64,000 nucleotides of DNA from Dromiciops gliroides. Taxonomy: Eukaryota; Chordata; Mammalia; Microbiotheria; Microbiotheriidae. The notes below the pieces were generated by a model, which had not been told where the DNA came from, did no database searches, and saw only the letters and a program-made list of their open reading frames with translations. Location: NCBI RefSeq assembly GCF_019393635.1, contig NC_057866.1, positions 278,574,874-278,638,873 on the forward strand, read 5' to 3'. The position numbers and the translations under genes are program-made. Below, piece by piece: positions 1 through 10,060 of the stretch. Position 1 is the stretch's first letter, and every line of letters begins with the position of its first letter.

Positions 1-674
1 TCCCCTGCACTCCCTCCTGAAACAGCAGAGGCTCAGCCCCCCTCTCCCAAAAGGAGTCCTGCTCCTCCTATAACTCCCAAAACCCAGACCAATGCATCCT
101 GAAGTCACCATCTCCCCTGAGGCTAGGATGATTCCAAGTGGCTTCAGCAATAATACTAAAGGAAGGCAAAACAAAAAACAAAAAAAGACTAAAGGAAAGG
201 TCAGGAGGACTCTCTGACATCCTCAGTTCCAATCCAGCAAGGCTTGTCTCAAGCTCCTGGGTACAGAGAAGCTGCCTGGTAGCCTGGGCAGGTGCCAAGC
301 TTGGGTCAGCCACACTCAGGCCCTGTTCTCTTGGAACTTACCCTCTGTCAGTGAGGGAGGATACAGATGCGGCCAATCACTTACCTGCCAGGTCTGACCC
401 CCTGAGTGGAATGGAAGGAACACTGGGCCTGAGGGAGCAGAAACCTTGTCTTCTAGCCCTGATTCTGACCTGGCCAAATCCCTGAGCCCCCTTGGTCTTA
501 GTATCCTCATCTAGAAAACAGACAGAAAAGCCTAAGAGCAGGTGTCAATCCCTGGAGGCAGGTTTGTCTTTGGGGATGGCCATGGGGGCCAGGAAAGCCA
601 AGGCCCTCCAAAAAAAAGAACAGTCTCTGAGGCCTCTGTTTATCAGATAAGTAGGAAAAGGTCATGTCTGTGAA

Positions 675-747
675 GCTTGGATAGCTCAGTTGGTAGAGCA
701 TCAGACTTTTAATCTGAGGGTCCAGGGTTCAAGCCCCTGTTCAAGCA
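675..747 (+). tRNA. tRNA-Lys (anticodon TTT), copy A
   Basis: This is a 73-nt, intron-free cytosolic lysine tRNA gene that delivers lysine at AAA/AAG codons. The A box (TAGCTCAGTTGG) is at 682-693 and the B box (GGTTCAAGCC) at 726-735. The anticodon loop CTTTTAA has TTT at 708-710, closed by a perfect 5-bp stem (TCAGA/TCTGA). The acceptor stem GCTTGGA/TTCAAGC pairs fully, with one G-U pair, and the discriminator base is A. No CCA is encoded, as expected for a eukaryote. A T5 Pol III stop follows 10 nt downstream. The body closely matches the vertebrate tRNA-Lys(TTT) that I remember, except for an acceptor-stem change that keeps pairing. It is identical to the copy at 11837-11909, and the two genes are transcribed towards each other across about 11 kb. 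It is very likely functional. Confidence 0.96.
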
Positions 748-756
748 ACCTCTTTG

Positions 757-761
757 TTTTT
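757..761 (+). terminator. Pol III terminator of tRNA-Lys copy A
   Basis: A run of five T residues begins 10 nt past the tRNA 3' end, the usual simple Pol III stop. Confidence 0.85.
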
Positions 762-891
762 CCTTATGGAGACCACAGGAGATTTGGGGTAGAAATGATG
801 GTGGCTGAGGAGTCTGTTTTGAAACAAGCCTTTCCTCTGGGGCCAGCCTCTCCCTTGGCAATGGGAGGCCACGCTGAGAGAGCCAGGGGCA

Positions 892-958
892 GAGCCAGAG
901 AGAGGGAGGGAGACAGAGACAGAGACAGAGAGAAGGGAGACAGAGAAAGCAGCCTACA
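892..958 (+). repeat. GA-rich low-complexity tract
   Basis: Degenerate (GAGA/CAGAGA) repeats inside arm A. The reverse complement lies in arm B at about 11626-11692. Confidence 0.8.
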
Positions 959-1104
959 GAGGCTGACTTGAATATATTTCCCCAACAGCCCAATGACTGT
1001 CTTCTCTCTGGAATGTGGTAGTAGATGGGCTGTGAGGAATGCTCTCAGTCAAACATGGGGTCCCAGATGGGGACTATCAAAGGCTCATGGATTAAAGGCC
1101 CATC

Positions 1105-1200
1105 AGATTCGAGCCTATCAATTTAGAGCTGAGGCCCAGAGAGGCCAAGAGAGGCCCAGTGACTTGGCCAAGGTCACCCGTCTGAAATCCTCCACTTAGT
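1105..1200 (-). mobile_element. MIR SINE relic
   Basis: The segment reads 'GAGGCCCAGAGAGGCC' then 'GTGACTTGGCCAAGGTCAC', the minus-strand MIR core. The matching relic lies in arm B at about 11395-11470. Confidence 0.6.
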
Positions 1201-1224
1201 CAGCAAAATGTTTTTCTTAAAGAC

Positions 1225-1820
1225 CAGACTCAACAATATCACCACCCTCTCCTCAACCCATGCCAGTGGCTCCCTGTGGCCTCCAGGAGCAAATGCAAGG
1301 CCCTCTGTCCTTCAGAGCCTGCCTGGCCCAATCCTACCTTCCTAGTCCCCTTACACCTCATTCCCCAACACATTCTCATCCATTTACACACTGGCCTCCC
1401 GGCCTTCCTCAAGCAAGACCTTCCATCTCTGAGCCCTAGGCATCTTCTCTGGCTGTCTTCCATGCGTGGAATGGTCCTCCTCCTCGTCCTCCTCCCTGCC
1501 TGAAGTGCTCCCCCTCCTCAGCTCTGCCTCCTGATTTCTGGGGCTTCCTTCAAGTCCCAGCTAAAATGCCACCTCCTACAGGAAGCCTTCCCCAGCCCCT
1601 CTCCATTGCAGACCCTTCCCTCTGTTAATGATTTCCTCCTTATCCTAGATGCTGGTTTGTTGTCTCCTTCCTTGGATTGTGAGCTTCTCCAGGTCAGGGC
1701 CTGGTTTTTTGTTTATTGTTTTTTTTGTTTGTTTGGTTTTTGGCCTTGCTTTGTCTCTATCCTGGGGCTTACATAGTGCTTGGCAAGAGGTAGATGCCTA
1801 AGAAATGTTTGTTGACTGAT
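1225..1820 (+). mobile_element. LINE L2-type 3' region
   Basis: The segment carries L2 landmarks in order: 'CCAGTGGCTCCCTGTGGCCT', 'TGCCACCTCCTACAGGAAGC' and 'GAGCTTCTCCAGGTCAGGGC'. It ends in the typical tail 'AAGAAATGTTTGTTGACTG'. It has no reading frame of use and is an old, 5'-truncated copy. Confidence 0.8.
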
Positions 1821-1854
1821 AGAAGGAGGTTTTGATTCTTCTACTTCTAAAAAG

Positions 1855-1990
1855 CAGGAGGAGGGCAGCTTATCAAGAGTGGTAAAAGCCAGGCAGAAGG
1901 TTTTACATTTGATCCTGGAGGTGATAGGGAGGGAGCAACATGGTAAGACCTGGGTTTTGGGAGGCTGACTTTGATGGCTGATGAAAGATG
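1855..1990 (+). repeat. Ancient interspersed repeat, family not named
   Basis: A pattern of 'TTTGATCCTGGAGGTGATAG' followed by a 'GACTTTGATGGCTG' motif recurs in related form at 17510-17660, 19930-20040, 37765-37900 and, with its downstream part, 47545-48360. I recognise it as a dispersed mammalian repeat but cannot name the family. Confidence 0.55.
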
Positions 1991-3025
1991 GGTAGGAATG
2001 AGGGGAGCCTCTCCTGCCCTGTCAATGTCAGCCTCAGGGACTGTTTGCTGCTCTCCCAAATAGGTATTCCAACTACCAAGGCTCCTCCCACCCATCTTGT
2101 CCACCTCCACCCCGCCAGGGCTAGAAGGCAATCACGTTCACTCTTACCATTCTTAGGTGCTTGGACAGCCTGGGTGACTTCCCAGATGGCTCAGGAAACT
2201 TCGTGGTCCTCTCCTAAGTGGCTTCATCTTTCCTTTGGATCTGATGGAGAGCAGGGGCTGGGATTGTTCCCCCGGGTCACTAAGAGGGGCGATTCCCCAC
2301 CCCCAGCTCCCCCTACCAGCCAAAATGGATTATTTCCTATTTTGTAAATTAAAAAGACATAAAGCCAGCTGGACTAATGGAGAAGGTAGCTACCTTTAGA
2401 GATGGAGAGTGTACATTCAATTCCCTGTGTTTTCTCACACCCTGTTCTTCAAACATCTGTAGGTCTTGCACTCCCAAGGGCTAAAGACCAGCAGTCGCCT
2501 GGTGTAACATACAAAATGTCTGCTTTTAGATCTGAACACTGAAGGTTCAGTTCTTTCTGTCTTTTTTCTTTTTTTTTCTAGAAGCCTGTTCTTTCTCTTT
2601 GCCCTTGACCTCTCAAAGACTAGAAAAGGGTTTGGTTTTTTTTTTCCCCATCAGGATGGGGACAGCATGAAAGAGATGGCTGACTCCCACAGAAAAGCAC
2701 CTCCCAAGCATGCCCTCTTTCTGCTCTCTCTTCCTGCCCCATCCTTTGAACAGAATTCCTGCAACCCATGAAGGTTCCCCTTAAGCTTAAGAGGGAGGGA
2801 TTCTGCCCTCTCCTCCTTGGGGAGATCATCTCTACGATGAGGTAACCCTTGGAGAAAAAGCTGGGGTGGCTGGGACAGACATCCAGACTGGCTTATGCTC
2901 CTGCCTCTTCCCATGCCTCCTCTGCAGCTGTACTTGTTCACCCTACCTTGCCATCGTGCCCTCTGGAATTCCTCTTCTATTGTGAACAAACAGCTCTGCT
3001 CCTCCAGATTCACTGCCTTCCCCTC

Positions 3026-3027
<2 letters not shown>
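1991..3027. other. No gene seen
   Basis: No tRNA, SINE or coding signal was recognised. There are short T-rich runs at about 2555-2580 and 2636-2646. The open frames here are short and lack codon-like structure. Confidence 0.5.

Positions 3028-3059
<32 letters not shown>
3028..3059. repeat. (AC)n microsatellite
   Basis: About 16 AC dinucleotides, uninterrupted. Confidence 0.95.
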
Positions 3060-3060
<1 letters not shown>

Positions 3061-3570
3061 TACCATGTATACATTTTGCATTCCAAAAGTCCTTTAGGGT
3101 ATGAACTGTGACATTTGATTACCTATAGTGAGTGCCTAACCCAGAGCCTGGTGGAACTGAATTAAATAGATTTAAAAGATCTGTCAAGATCTCCCAGCAA
3201 GTCCTCTCCTAATAGGGAAAAGATTCCTCAGTCTTCTGGGATTCTTCCTTCCCTCTAAAATTCCGATCAAGTCTCAAACAATCTCTGTGCCCCAGGTTTC
3301 TGCCTGGGTTAGGGGAGGCTCTATCATCAATCCTTGAGACTTTGGGTTATCTCAAGAGACTTTGAGGATCTGTGTCTCCATCTTGGTCCCTAGAGAGAAC
3401 TGGCAGGACAATACACTAAGGCCAGATGGGAAGGGAGTTTCTTCTTTCAATAAACTTTTCTTCATATCTTCTGTTCTTCTATGATCCAAGTTTTCTCCTG
3501 TATCCCAACCCTCCCTCTCCCTCTTCCAGAGAGCCACCCATCCCTGATAACAAAGGCAGTTGTTCATACT
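3060..3570. other. No gene seen
   Basis: Mixed-composition sequence without a recognised repeat or gene. Confidence 0.5.
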
Positions 3571-4085
3571 TTTTTATTTAGCATTTTATTTTCCCCAATT
3601 ACATGTAAACATTTTAAATATCCATTAACAAAGGCTTTTTAAAATAAATAGTGCAAGAAGAGTGGGAAAATAATTAGCAAAACTGACCCATACATCCTGA
3701 AAACCTTTCCCCAGCACCTTCTCTAAGGGAATGGGGGGGGGTGTCTTCTCCCTTCCCTCCTTTAGGCCAAGCTTGTTCTTTCTTATTTTAAAGAATTTGC
3801 ATTGGATTGTTTTGTGTTGGCTGCTGTTTTCTCCATCTATGATGCTGTAGTCACCATGGAGACTGTTTACTTGGCCTGACTTACTTCCTGGTGCATCAGT
3901 TCATATACATCTTCCTATGTTTCTGGGCAGCTATCGTATTTGTTGGTTCTTACAGCAGCTAAATGTTGTTAAATTCATGCTCCTCCATGTCTTTAGCCAT
4001 TCTCTAATCAACAGGCATCCACTTCATTTCCAGTTCTTTGCTACCACAAAAGAAGTGTTGCTGTAAATATTATGATGCCTAGGTG
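3571..4085 (-). mobile_element. L1/HAL1-type 3' region relic
   Basis: It begins 'CCCCAATTACATGTAAACAT' and ends with 'TCCAGTTCTTTGCTACCACA' and 'GCTGTAAATATT'. This order is shared with the element at 32290-34105 and, in the opposite orientation, with 43440-44600. The element sense strand is therefore minus. Confidence 0.65.
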
Positions 4086-4309
4086 AAGGTCTTTTAATGC
4101 AAGAGGAAGACTTGGCGTTTGAGCCTGGACACTTTCTCTCACCTCCTCCCCACCACCTTCCATTATATTCCTTTAAATTAGGCTTATCTTCTCTGTCCCA
4201 GGGAGATTGGGATATGGGAGAGGGCCCTAGGCAATGGTCAATGACCAGAGAAGTGAGGAGGGGAGGAGAAAGATATGGGTGGATCCTACCATCGAGCCTG
4301 AAGAGTTGA

Positions 4310-5325
4310 TGGTTGGTTAGTTGGCTGTTGTCCTTCATTCTCAAAAAGGACCAAAATGGCATCACTATGTTAGAGTCAAGTTACACCGTGTCTGACTGTG
4401 ACTGATTAGACTAATGCGAGCTTGGAATGCTCTGCCACAGGTCAGGCACAAATAATCCACATGAACATTTGGTGTGGATTCTCTAAATTTGTGCATCTCT
4501 TTGAGCTGCTGCACTTCTGCTTTGCTCATAGAGCACAGAACCTTCTCTGATGAGGGCACACCATACTGGGCAGTCCTGTGCCAGTGTCTTCCATGTCATG
4601 CTATCAATGCCAGAGTTCTTAAGAGAGACCTTGAGAATAGTTCTCCATAAAATAGTCTTTTAGCCAAACATACATTTGGCATTCTAACGATGTGGCCAGC
4701 CCTTTGGAGTTGCCCTCTCTACAACAGAGCCTCAATGCTTGGCAGTTTAGCTCAAGAGAGGAACTCAGTGTCTGGTATCTTATGCTGCCAGGTGATCTTC
4801 AGAATCTTCCTCAGGCAATTCAAATAGAAGAGATTCAGTTTCCTGCATAGTATTGGTATACTGTCCAGTTTTCACAAGCATTTACAATGGTTCTGTAGAC
4901 CTTTTGTTAGTCAGTCTAATACCTCTTCTCTCCCACCCTTTCCTTTGGAACCTCCCAAATGCTGAGCTAGCTCGGGCAATGCGGCCTCAACCTCATTATC
5001 AATGTGTACACCCCTGGAAAGTACACTGCCAAGGTAAGTGAACTTATCCACGGAATTCAAAACTTCTCCCTTTGCTGTAACTGATGGTTCCTTGTATGAA
5101 TGGTGTGGTGCTGGCTGAGGGAACACCTGTGTTTTCTTGGTATTAATTTTCAGGCCAAAATTATCACAAGCAGCAGAGAATAAGCCCATACTTTGTGGCA
5201 TCTCAGCTTCAGAGGCTACATTGGGTGCACAATCATCTGCAAACAAAAAATCACGCACAAACACTTCCTCTTGGCTTGTAGCAGTGAAAACTGGGACCAA
5301 GGATACTGCCTTCAAATTCTGTCTC
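4310..5325 (-). mobile_element. RTE (BovB-like) LINE, truncated and decayed
   Basis: This is a non-LTR retrotransposon fragment read on the minus strand. Its partly open frame (about 5369-4911) contains FLFADDCA, with the FADD reverse-transcriptase catalytic motif at 5232-5243. Further on are FGLKINTKKTQV and VDKFTYLGSVLSR, the usual order in RTE/CR1-like reverse transcriptases. A separate downstream frame (4559-4365) carries a C-terminal zinc finger of the form CLTCGRAF...SHSQTRC, as in RTE ORFs. The region between them is shifted out of frame. The 3' end (low coordinates) matches the tail 'GGACAAACAACA'-type sequence found on RTE-derived SINEs elsewhere in the window. It cannot encode a working transposase. 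Confidence 0.85.
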
Positions 5326-5329
5326 TGAC

Positions 5330-5745
5330 CCTTCCCAACTTCCAGACGTTGGGGACATACCTTTACCAATTTCCTCAGCTGTCAAATATGAACTAGATAG
5401 CCTCAGAGATAGCGCCTGGCTTTTAAGAGACTCATAGCACCCTTAGGAACTCCCTCAACCAAGGTGGCTGAACAAGGTTCCTATGATTAGCAGGGAGTGG
5501 CTTCTGTCCATGACCTCAGGGTTATGGGTGGGGCAGCATGCTTCCTACAAACAGATACTTTCTGACTGTGTCTTCCCCTATCTCCTTCCCTAAATCTGTC
5601 AGCTCTCTTGTAGGGTGGTGGGAGGGCATCAGAAATACCCTCTTCCTGTGATCCTTAGCCCATCATGCTAGGAAGTACCTTAGGGAGCCTTATTTCCAAA
5701 TTAAGAGGATCACCGTTAATTAGGACACCCAGGAGGGCACAGGCC
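5330..5745. other. No gene seen
   Basis: Unassigned sequence between the RTE relic and an L2 tail. There is no supported gene. Confidence 0.45.
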
Positions 5746-5749
5746 AGAC

Positions 5750-5870
5750 TTTCAGTAAACATTTATTAATAGCCTACTTAGTGTCAGGCTAGAGATTCAA
5801 ATAAGGTAAAAACAAAAAACAAACAAAAAAACTGTCCCTGCCCGCAAGTAGCTGCCAATCTAAGGGGGCG
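5750..5870 (-). mobile_element. L2-type LINE 3' tail
   Basis: 'CAGTAAACATTTATTAATAG' followed by a 'GTGTCAGGCTAGAGATTCAA' stretch and 'CTGTCCCTGCCCGCAAGTAG' is the common reverse-oriented L2 tail. Confidence 0.55.
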
Positions 5871-6114
5871 GGGAAGAGACACTATGCAAGCCACTCCATG
5901 GGAACAAGCCACAGACCTGGTTAAGTGGAAGTGGTCAGCTGCAAATCCCAATTCCCCCGGAAAGAGAGATCTTCCCCAGCAACCCCGGGGAGCTGTCCCA
6001 TCCTTTAATGCCTGACTGTGCTCCCCTGCACCCAAATGAGGGGCCCATTCCCTAAAGTCTTGGCGCAGCTTTTAGCTATTAGAATTTAGGAACACTCTGA
6101 CAGTGGGAATAGTG

Positions 6115-6260
6115 GAAACTCCTCCGGCTCTCATTCTGAAGTCTTCAGTGGCTCCCTATTGCCTCCAGGAAGGATGAACAGATCCCTAAAACTGAGAGAC
6201 CTTCACAGACCGGATGCATCTAGCCCTCCGTTCAGACGAGTCAGCCCCACTGGCCTATCA
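6115..6260 (+). mobile_element. L2-type LINE fragment
   Basis: 'TCTTCAGTGGCTCCCTATTG' and 'CCTCCAGGA' are L2 landmarks immediately upstream of direct-repeat copy A. Confidence 0.5.
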
Positions 6261-6704
6261 GCAGCTCCCTCAAACAGGCATTCCTATTTGAATGTCCAGC
6301 CTCCGGGCCTCTGGCCAGGCTGCCCCCCAGGTCAGAATGCAGCCCCTCCCCCGCTTTGCCCTGTGGGCAACCTTAGGTTCCTTGGAAGGCCAGCCGAGGT
6401 CCCAGTTGGCCCAGGAGGCTTTTGCTGGCTCCCTCCGTGGGGGAAGGACTTTGTGAGGACTTGGTCTTTCGATCTATGTGAGGGCGTGTCCCGGTGCGTC
6501 TCAGTAGAAGGGAAGCTATGTGAGGGCAGGGCTGGTTTGTTTTGTGGTCCGTGGCCGGGGCTCGTAGCCCAGGCCGTGGGGGTCCCACAGGGTGTGGTTG
6601 GAAACTTTCTGGAGCTGGGCAAGATGGACGCCTATTTTCTTTCAGGTGGTAGCAACAATCACAGCCGGTCTCCTGTGGGCCAAGTGCCGGCTGATATGTG
6701 TGGT

Positions 6705-6777
6705 GATCACGTGGCCTAATGGATAAGGCGTCTGACTTCGGATCAGAAGATTGAGGGTTCGAATCCCTTCGTGGTTA
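6705..6777 (+). tRNA. tRNA-Arg (anticodon TCG), copy A
   Basis: This is a 73-nt intron-free arginine tRNA gene reading CGN codons (mainly CGA). The anticodon TCG is at 6738-6740, in the loop CTTCGGA with a perfect stem TCTGA/TCAGA. The A box region is TGGCCTAATGG and the B box GGTTCGAATCC is at 6756-6766. The acceptor stem is GATCACG/CGTGGTT, with G1-U72 and U3-G70 wobble pairs, and the discriminator base is A. It differs from copy B at position 3 and at the discriminator, where B has C3-G70 and G. Only three T follow the gene directly, and a T5 lies at 6792-6796. It is probably functional, but its acceptor end is less canonical than that of copy B. Confidence 0.94.
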
Positions 6778-6791
6778 TTTCTTGCCACAGG

Positions 6792-6796
6792 TTTTT
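6792..6796 (+). terminator. Likely Pol III terminator of tRNA-Arg copy A
   Basis: T5 lies 15 nt beyond the gene. The nearer T run is only TTT followed by C. Confidence 0.65.
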
Positions 6797-6913
6797 GTTC
6801 ACTGGCCCTCAGCTGTTTAGGGAGACACAGTGTTTAGGGATGGAAGTCTTCCTGGAGGCGACCTTTTTTCCCCGGGCCGCACCCCAGCAGGGCTAGCAGC
6901 GCCCCTTTACCTT

Positions 6914-6941
6914 CCCCCCCCCCCCCCCCCCCCCCCCCCCC
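6914..6941. repeat. Poly(C) run
   Basis: 28 consecutive C residues. Exact length is uncertain in such a run, because sequencing slippage is likely. Confidence 0.85.
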
Positions 6942-8451
6942 GCTTCCTGCAGGGCTGGCCCTCTCCCTTTGCGCAGGGGGCTTTCACCACAGCTGCCAGA
7001 CCCAACCTCGATCACTGCCGGAAGGAGGAGGGGGTGGGGGGGTGGGGGAGGTCTCCTCGCTTACCCCCAGAACCTGCCCTTCCTCTGTCCCTTGCAGACA
7101 GGCCTCGCCCACACAAGGGGATCCTGCGGCTTTTGCTTTCTCTTTTTCTCTTCACTTCCGGAGATCCGTTGACTTGACAAGCGGTCCCCAGCCTCCAGCC
7201 TCCCCGCCTTTGTACTAGGCTGGGGCTGGGACTCTCCTCATGGACCGTACCCTCGGATAGGATTTGTCTGGGTTGGATTCTCTGCCAGAGCCTTGGAGAG
7301 CCCAGACCCCACCCCCACCCCCACACACTTAGTGAAGCATCAAAGGAAGACCCTGTGTGGAGGGGTGGGGGAGAGCCGGGTGCCCTGGGGTCCTTATCCT
7401 GTCCCAGGTTTGACCCCCGAGGAAAATTGCTATGGCACACAATGACTCGCCCGAGGTCACGAAGTTAGAAAAAGTCGCAATGGGGAATCTGCGCTCAGGT
7501 AGCCTACCACCCCAGGACCAAAGGGTACCTTTTCCACTCCTCTCAATCCCAGAAAGGGAGCTGGGAGTGGGTGTCCTGCATCTCTCTGGGTTTGGGGCCT
7601 CCCCTCCCTCCAGACTACTCTCTCTTACAGACCCAGGGCAGCCTGGATTGGTTTTCTCCAGAGACCTGCTCAGGCAGCACTTCCGGACAGGTCCTGCTGG
7701 GAGGGAATAGAACTGACTCTGGACCCCACCGGGGAACCAAGGAAAGAAGGCTCTAGGAGAAGGGAATAGTGTAAGATGGCAAAAGGCATGTTTGGGGAGC
7801 CATGAAGAAGGTAGTGAAGAGAGATGAGGATGACTCAACCTCCAGTTAGGAAAGGCACTCAGGAAACTGCTGCTGGGCAAAGTCCTTGCTAGACTCTGGG
7901 AGGCCCGGGGCAGCCTCCCCTTAGTGGAAAGAGAGAAGAGATGGCCACAGGGAGCAGATAAAAAGCTCTCTCCCCATCTACAGCCGAAGCGAGAAATCTC
8001 TTCTGGAACAGGCTTCAAGCAATGAGGGATTGAGGGGCTTCTCAAATAAGATGAGACAAGAGGACTTCCCGTTTATCACATTCTATTTTCTCCCATTTCA
8101 TTGGGCCCACACCATCTGTGGGAGGGGAATGTTGTTCTCAGATACAGAAAGAGGTGTTGGAGTTCAGAAGACCACCAGGGCTCAGAAGAGCAGCCTTGGA
8201 GGGTGGAAGTCCCCTGATAGGAATCTGGCCACTAGCAACACTTCCCACATGGCTGATCCCCCGACCCAAGAGCTGACTGCAGCATTCCAAGAAAACTTTT
8301 CCCATTTGACAAGGACAGGGATGGTCTTATAATAACAAAAGAATTGGGGGTTGTAATGAGGACCCTTGGGCAGACCCCCACCAGAGCTGGATAATGGGAA
8401 GTGATGAGGGTGCGCTGGACTTGGACATTTCATATTCTGATGGCAAGAACT
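6942..8451. other. GC-rich stretch without a recognised gene
   Basis: About 1.5 kb with no tRNA, SINE or LINE that I recognise. A 238-codon open frame on the minus strand (8045-7329) has no domain or conserved motif I can name. It is Pro/Ser/Arg-rich, as expected by chance in GC-rich DNA. Confidence 0.45.
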
Positions 8452-8602
8452 TTGTTTTTGTTTTTTAGTGAGGCAATTGGGGTTAAGTGACTTGCCCAGG
8501 GTCACACAGCTAGTAAGTGTTAAGTGTCTGAGGCTGGATTTGAACTCAGGTCCTCCTGACTCCAGGGCCGGTGCTCTATCCACTGCACCAGCTAGCTGCC
8601 CC
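8452..8602 (-). mobile_element. CORE-SINE (WSINE1-like)
   Basis: Full-length SINE in reverse: T-rich tail, 'GTGAGGCAATTGGGGTTAAG', the core 'TGACTTGCCCAGGGTCACAC', and the head 'GCTAGCTGCCCC'. Confidence 0.9.
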
Positions 8603-8718
8603 TGACAAGAACTTTGAAAGACACAGACAGTGAAGAAGGAATCTTCCTTCTGCATTCATGTCCCACCCACTATGCATTACCACCCTCCAAGGCTCTGTCC
8701 TGGTGGACTACACGGGGG

Positions 8719-8721
<3 letters not shown>

Positions 8722-8758
<37 letters not shown>
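8722..8758. repeat. (TG)n microsatellite
   Basis: About 18 TG units. Confidence 0.95.
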
Positions 8759-8760
<2 letters not shown>

Positions 8761-8882
8761 TGGAATCTTTGGCAGTGTGGTGATATCCACACACTCCTCA
8801 AATCATGGTTTTAAATGCATAAAATAAAATACATAGGATTAAAAAGGAAACCAATTATGTTTAAGTACAGCTATAAGCTAGT

Positions 8883-9110
8883 ATTAGATAGAGTGCTGGA
8901 CTTGAAGTCAGGAAGACTCACCTTCCTGAGTTCAAATCCAGCCTCAGACACTTACTAGCTGTGTGACCCTAGGCAAGTCACTTAACCCTGTTTGCCTCAG
9001 TTTCTTCATCTGTAAAATAATATGAAGTAGGAAATGGCAAACCACTCCAGTATTTCTGCCAAGAAAACTCCAAATGAGGTCACAAAGACTCTGAAACAAC
9101 TGAACAACAA
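8883..9110 (+). mobile_element. MAR1/MIR-like SINE with long 3' tail
   Basis: A tRNA-like head and CORE ('TGTGTGACCCTAGGCAAGTC') are followed by 'GTTTGCCTCAGTTTCTTCAT'. A longer tail, 'GGAAATGGCAAACCACTCCA', leads to an 'AACTGAACAACAAC' end. This is a second SINE type, distinct from the short WSINE1-like copies. Confidence 0.8.
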
Positions 9111-9146
9111 CACAGTTATTGAAATAGTTTTTAAAATAATAATTTC

Positions 9147-9298
9147 GGGGCGGCTAGGTGGCACAGTGGATAAAGCACCGGCCCTGGATTCAGGAGTTCC
9201 TGAGTTCAAATCCGGCCTCAGACACTTAACACTTACTAGCTGTGTGACCCTGGGCAAGTCACTTAACCCCATTGCCCCGTAAAAAAAAAAAAAAAATA
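9147..9298 (+). mobile_element. CORE-SINE (WSINE1-like)
   Basis: Head 'GGGGCGGCTAGGTGGCACAG' through core to an A-rich tail. The flanks repeat AATAATAATTTC on both sides, a probable target-site duplication. Confidence 0.92.
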
Positions 9299-9354
9299 AT
9301 AATAATTTCACAGACCCCAAATTAAGAACTCCTGATCTTTACTATTTTGACTGG

Positions 9355-9610
9355 TGATCTCATCAACTCTCATGGGTTCAGTTATCATTTCTATGTCAAT
9401 GATTCTCAGATCTACTTAACCAGCCCTAACTTTCCTCCTGAGATCCAGTTTGACATCCCAAACTACCTACTGAATATCTTCAATTGGATGTCCTAGACAT
9501 CTCAAACTAAAATGTATGATCCTTGAGGGCAGGGACTGTTTTTGCCTTCTCTGTATCCCAGTGTTCAGTACAGTGCCTGGCACTTAGTAGGTACTTAATA
9601 AATGCTTCTT
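9355..9610 (+). mobile_element. L2/CR1 LINE 3' end
   Basis: 'GACATCCCAAACTACCTACT' and 'TGGATGTCCTAGACATCTCA' are LINE ORF2-end motifs. 'CCTTGAGGGCAGGGACTG' and 'AGTAGGTACTTAATAAATGC' form the 3' end. Confidence 0.75.
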
Positions 9611-9614
9611 GATT

Positions 9615-9905
9615 GCCTGCCTATCTGACAAAATACCTCCATAGGAATATGTATGGGGGAGTCAGAGGAACAGCCCAGGTGCAATATGAAGGGTGGCTTG
9701 TTGATAAGAGAAGGGGCTTTCCAGAAGCACTGAGGCAGGGGAGGGGAGAGTGACACAGGAACAGTGGAGGTATGAAGGAGCAGGAGGGGGATGCCAGGGA
9801 AGGGAGCTGAGGCCTCAGCAGCCTGTGACTGGGACAAGAACAGGGATTGTGCAGTCATGGAGCAGGAGCTGTCCCATGGGAACAAAGGTGGTGCTGAATC
9901 TCCAA
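9615..9905. other. No gene seen
   Basis: Purine-rich on the plus strand, with no gene or repeat recognised. Confidence 0.45.
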
Positions 9906-9914
9906 TGCCTCCGA

Positions 9915-10060
9915 TGAACTGGGAGAGCAGGGCCTGGGTCTTAGAATCAGGAAGACTTGCATTCCAGTCCTGCCTCAGGTACTGACATCTGTGTGGTCCT
10001 TCCTGGGCAAGTCCCTTAGCCTCGATATCCTCAGGAAGAAAATGAGGGGTTCCTGTAGGC
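9915..10060 (+). mobile_element. MIR-like SINE relic
   Basis: 'CAGGAAGACTTGCATTCCAG' followed by 'GGGCAAGTCCCTTAGCCTC' is a degraded CORE-SINE. Confidence 0.6.

Larger units (their letters stand above)
24..1200. repeat. Inverted repeat, arm A (carries tRNA-Lys)
   Basis: This segment is the reverse complement of 11385-12560. Positions pair as p with 12584-p. In the core (80-1094) I count seven mismatches, at 249, 266, 842, 877, 897, 898 and 964, which is about 99.3 percent identity, with no mismatch from 267 to 841. Outside the core, homology continues but drops to roughly 70-80 percent on both sides (24-79 and 1095-1200). The arm contains the tRNA gene, a GA-rich stretch at about 892-958 and a MIR relic at its right end. 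Confidence 0.95.
6308..6800 (+). repeat. Direct repeat copy A (carries tRNA-Arg)
   Basis: Homologous in the same orientation to 17729-18222. Between 6371 and 6584 (214 bp) I see no difference from 17792-18005, a constant offset of 11421. Both flanks of that block, including the acceptor-stem ends of the tRNA gene, contain substitutions and small indels. A 12-bp motif, CTATGTGAGGGC, occurs twice inside the identical block (about 6474 and 6516). Confidence 0.92.

Noticed and set aside
4911-5369. Reverse-transcriptase-like frame as a live gene
   Set aside because: It carries a FADD motif but is truncated at both ends and out of frame with its downstream zinc finger, so it is a dead RTE LINE.
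6159-6719. 186-codon frame ending at tRNA-Arg copy A, partly kept in copy B (17637-18050)
   Set aside because: The shared part is open in both copies because the DNA there shows no difference. Where the copies diverge the frames do not agree in length or sequence, and no domain is recognisable. It remains a minor alternative explanation for the 214-bp block.
7329-8045. 238-codon minus-strand frame
   Set aside because: No motif, no splice context and a low-complexity Pro/Ser/Arg composition in GC-rich DNA.
9165-9225. tRNA-like A and B boxes in the heads of the many SINEs
   Set aside because: These are the internal promoter remnants of tRNA-derived SINEs, not tRNA genes. No cloverleaf forms and an A-rich tail follows.
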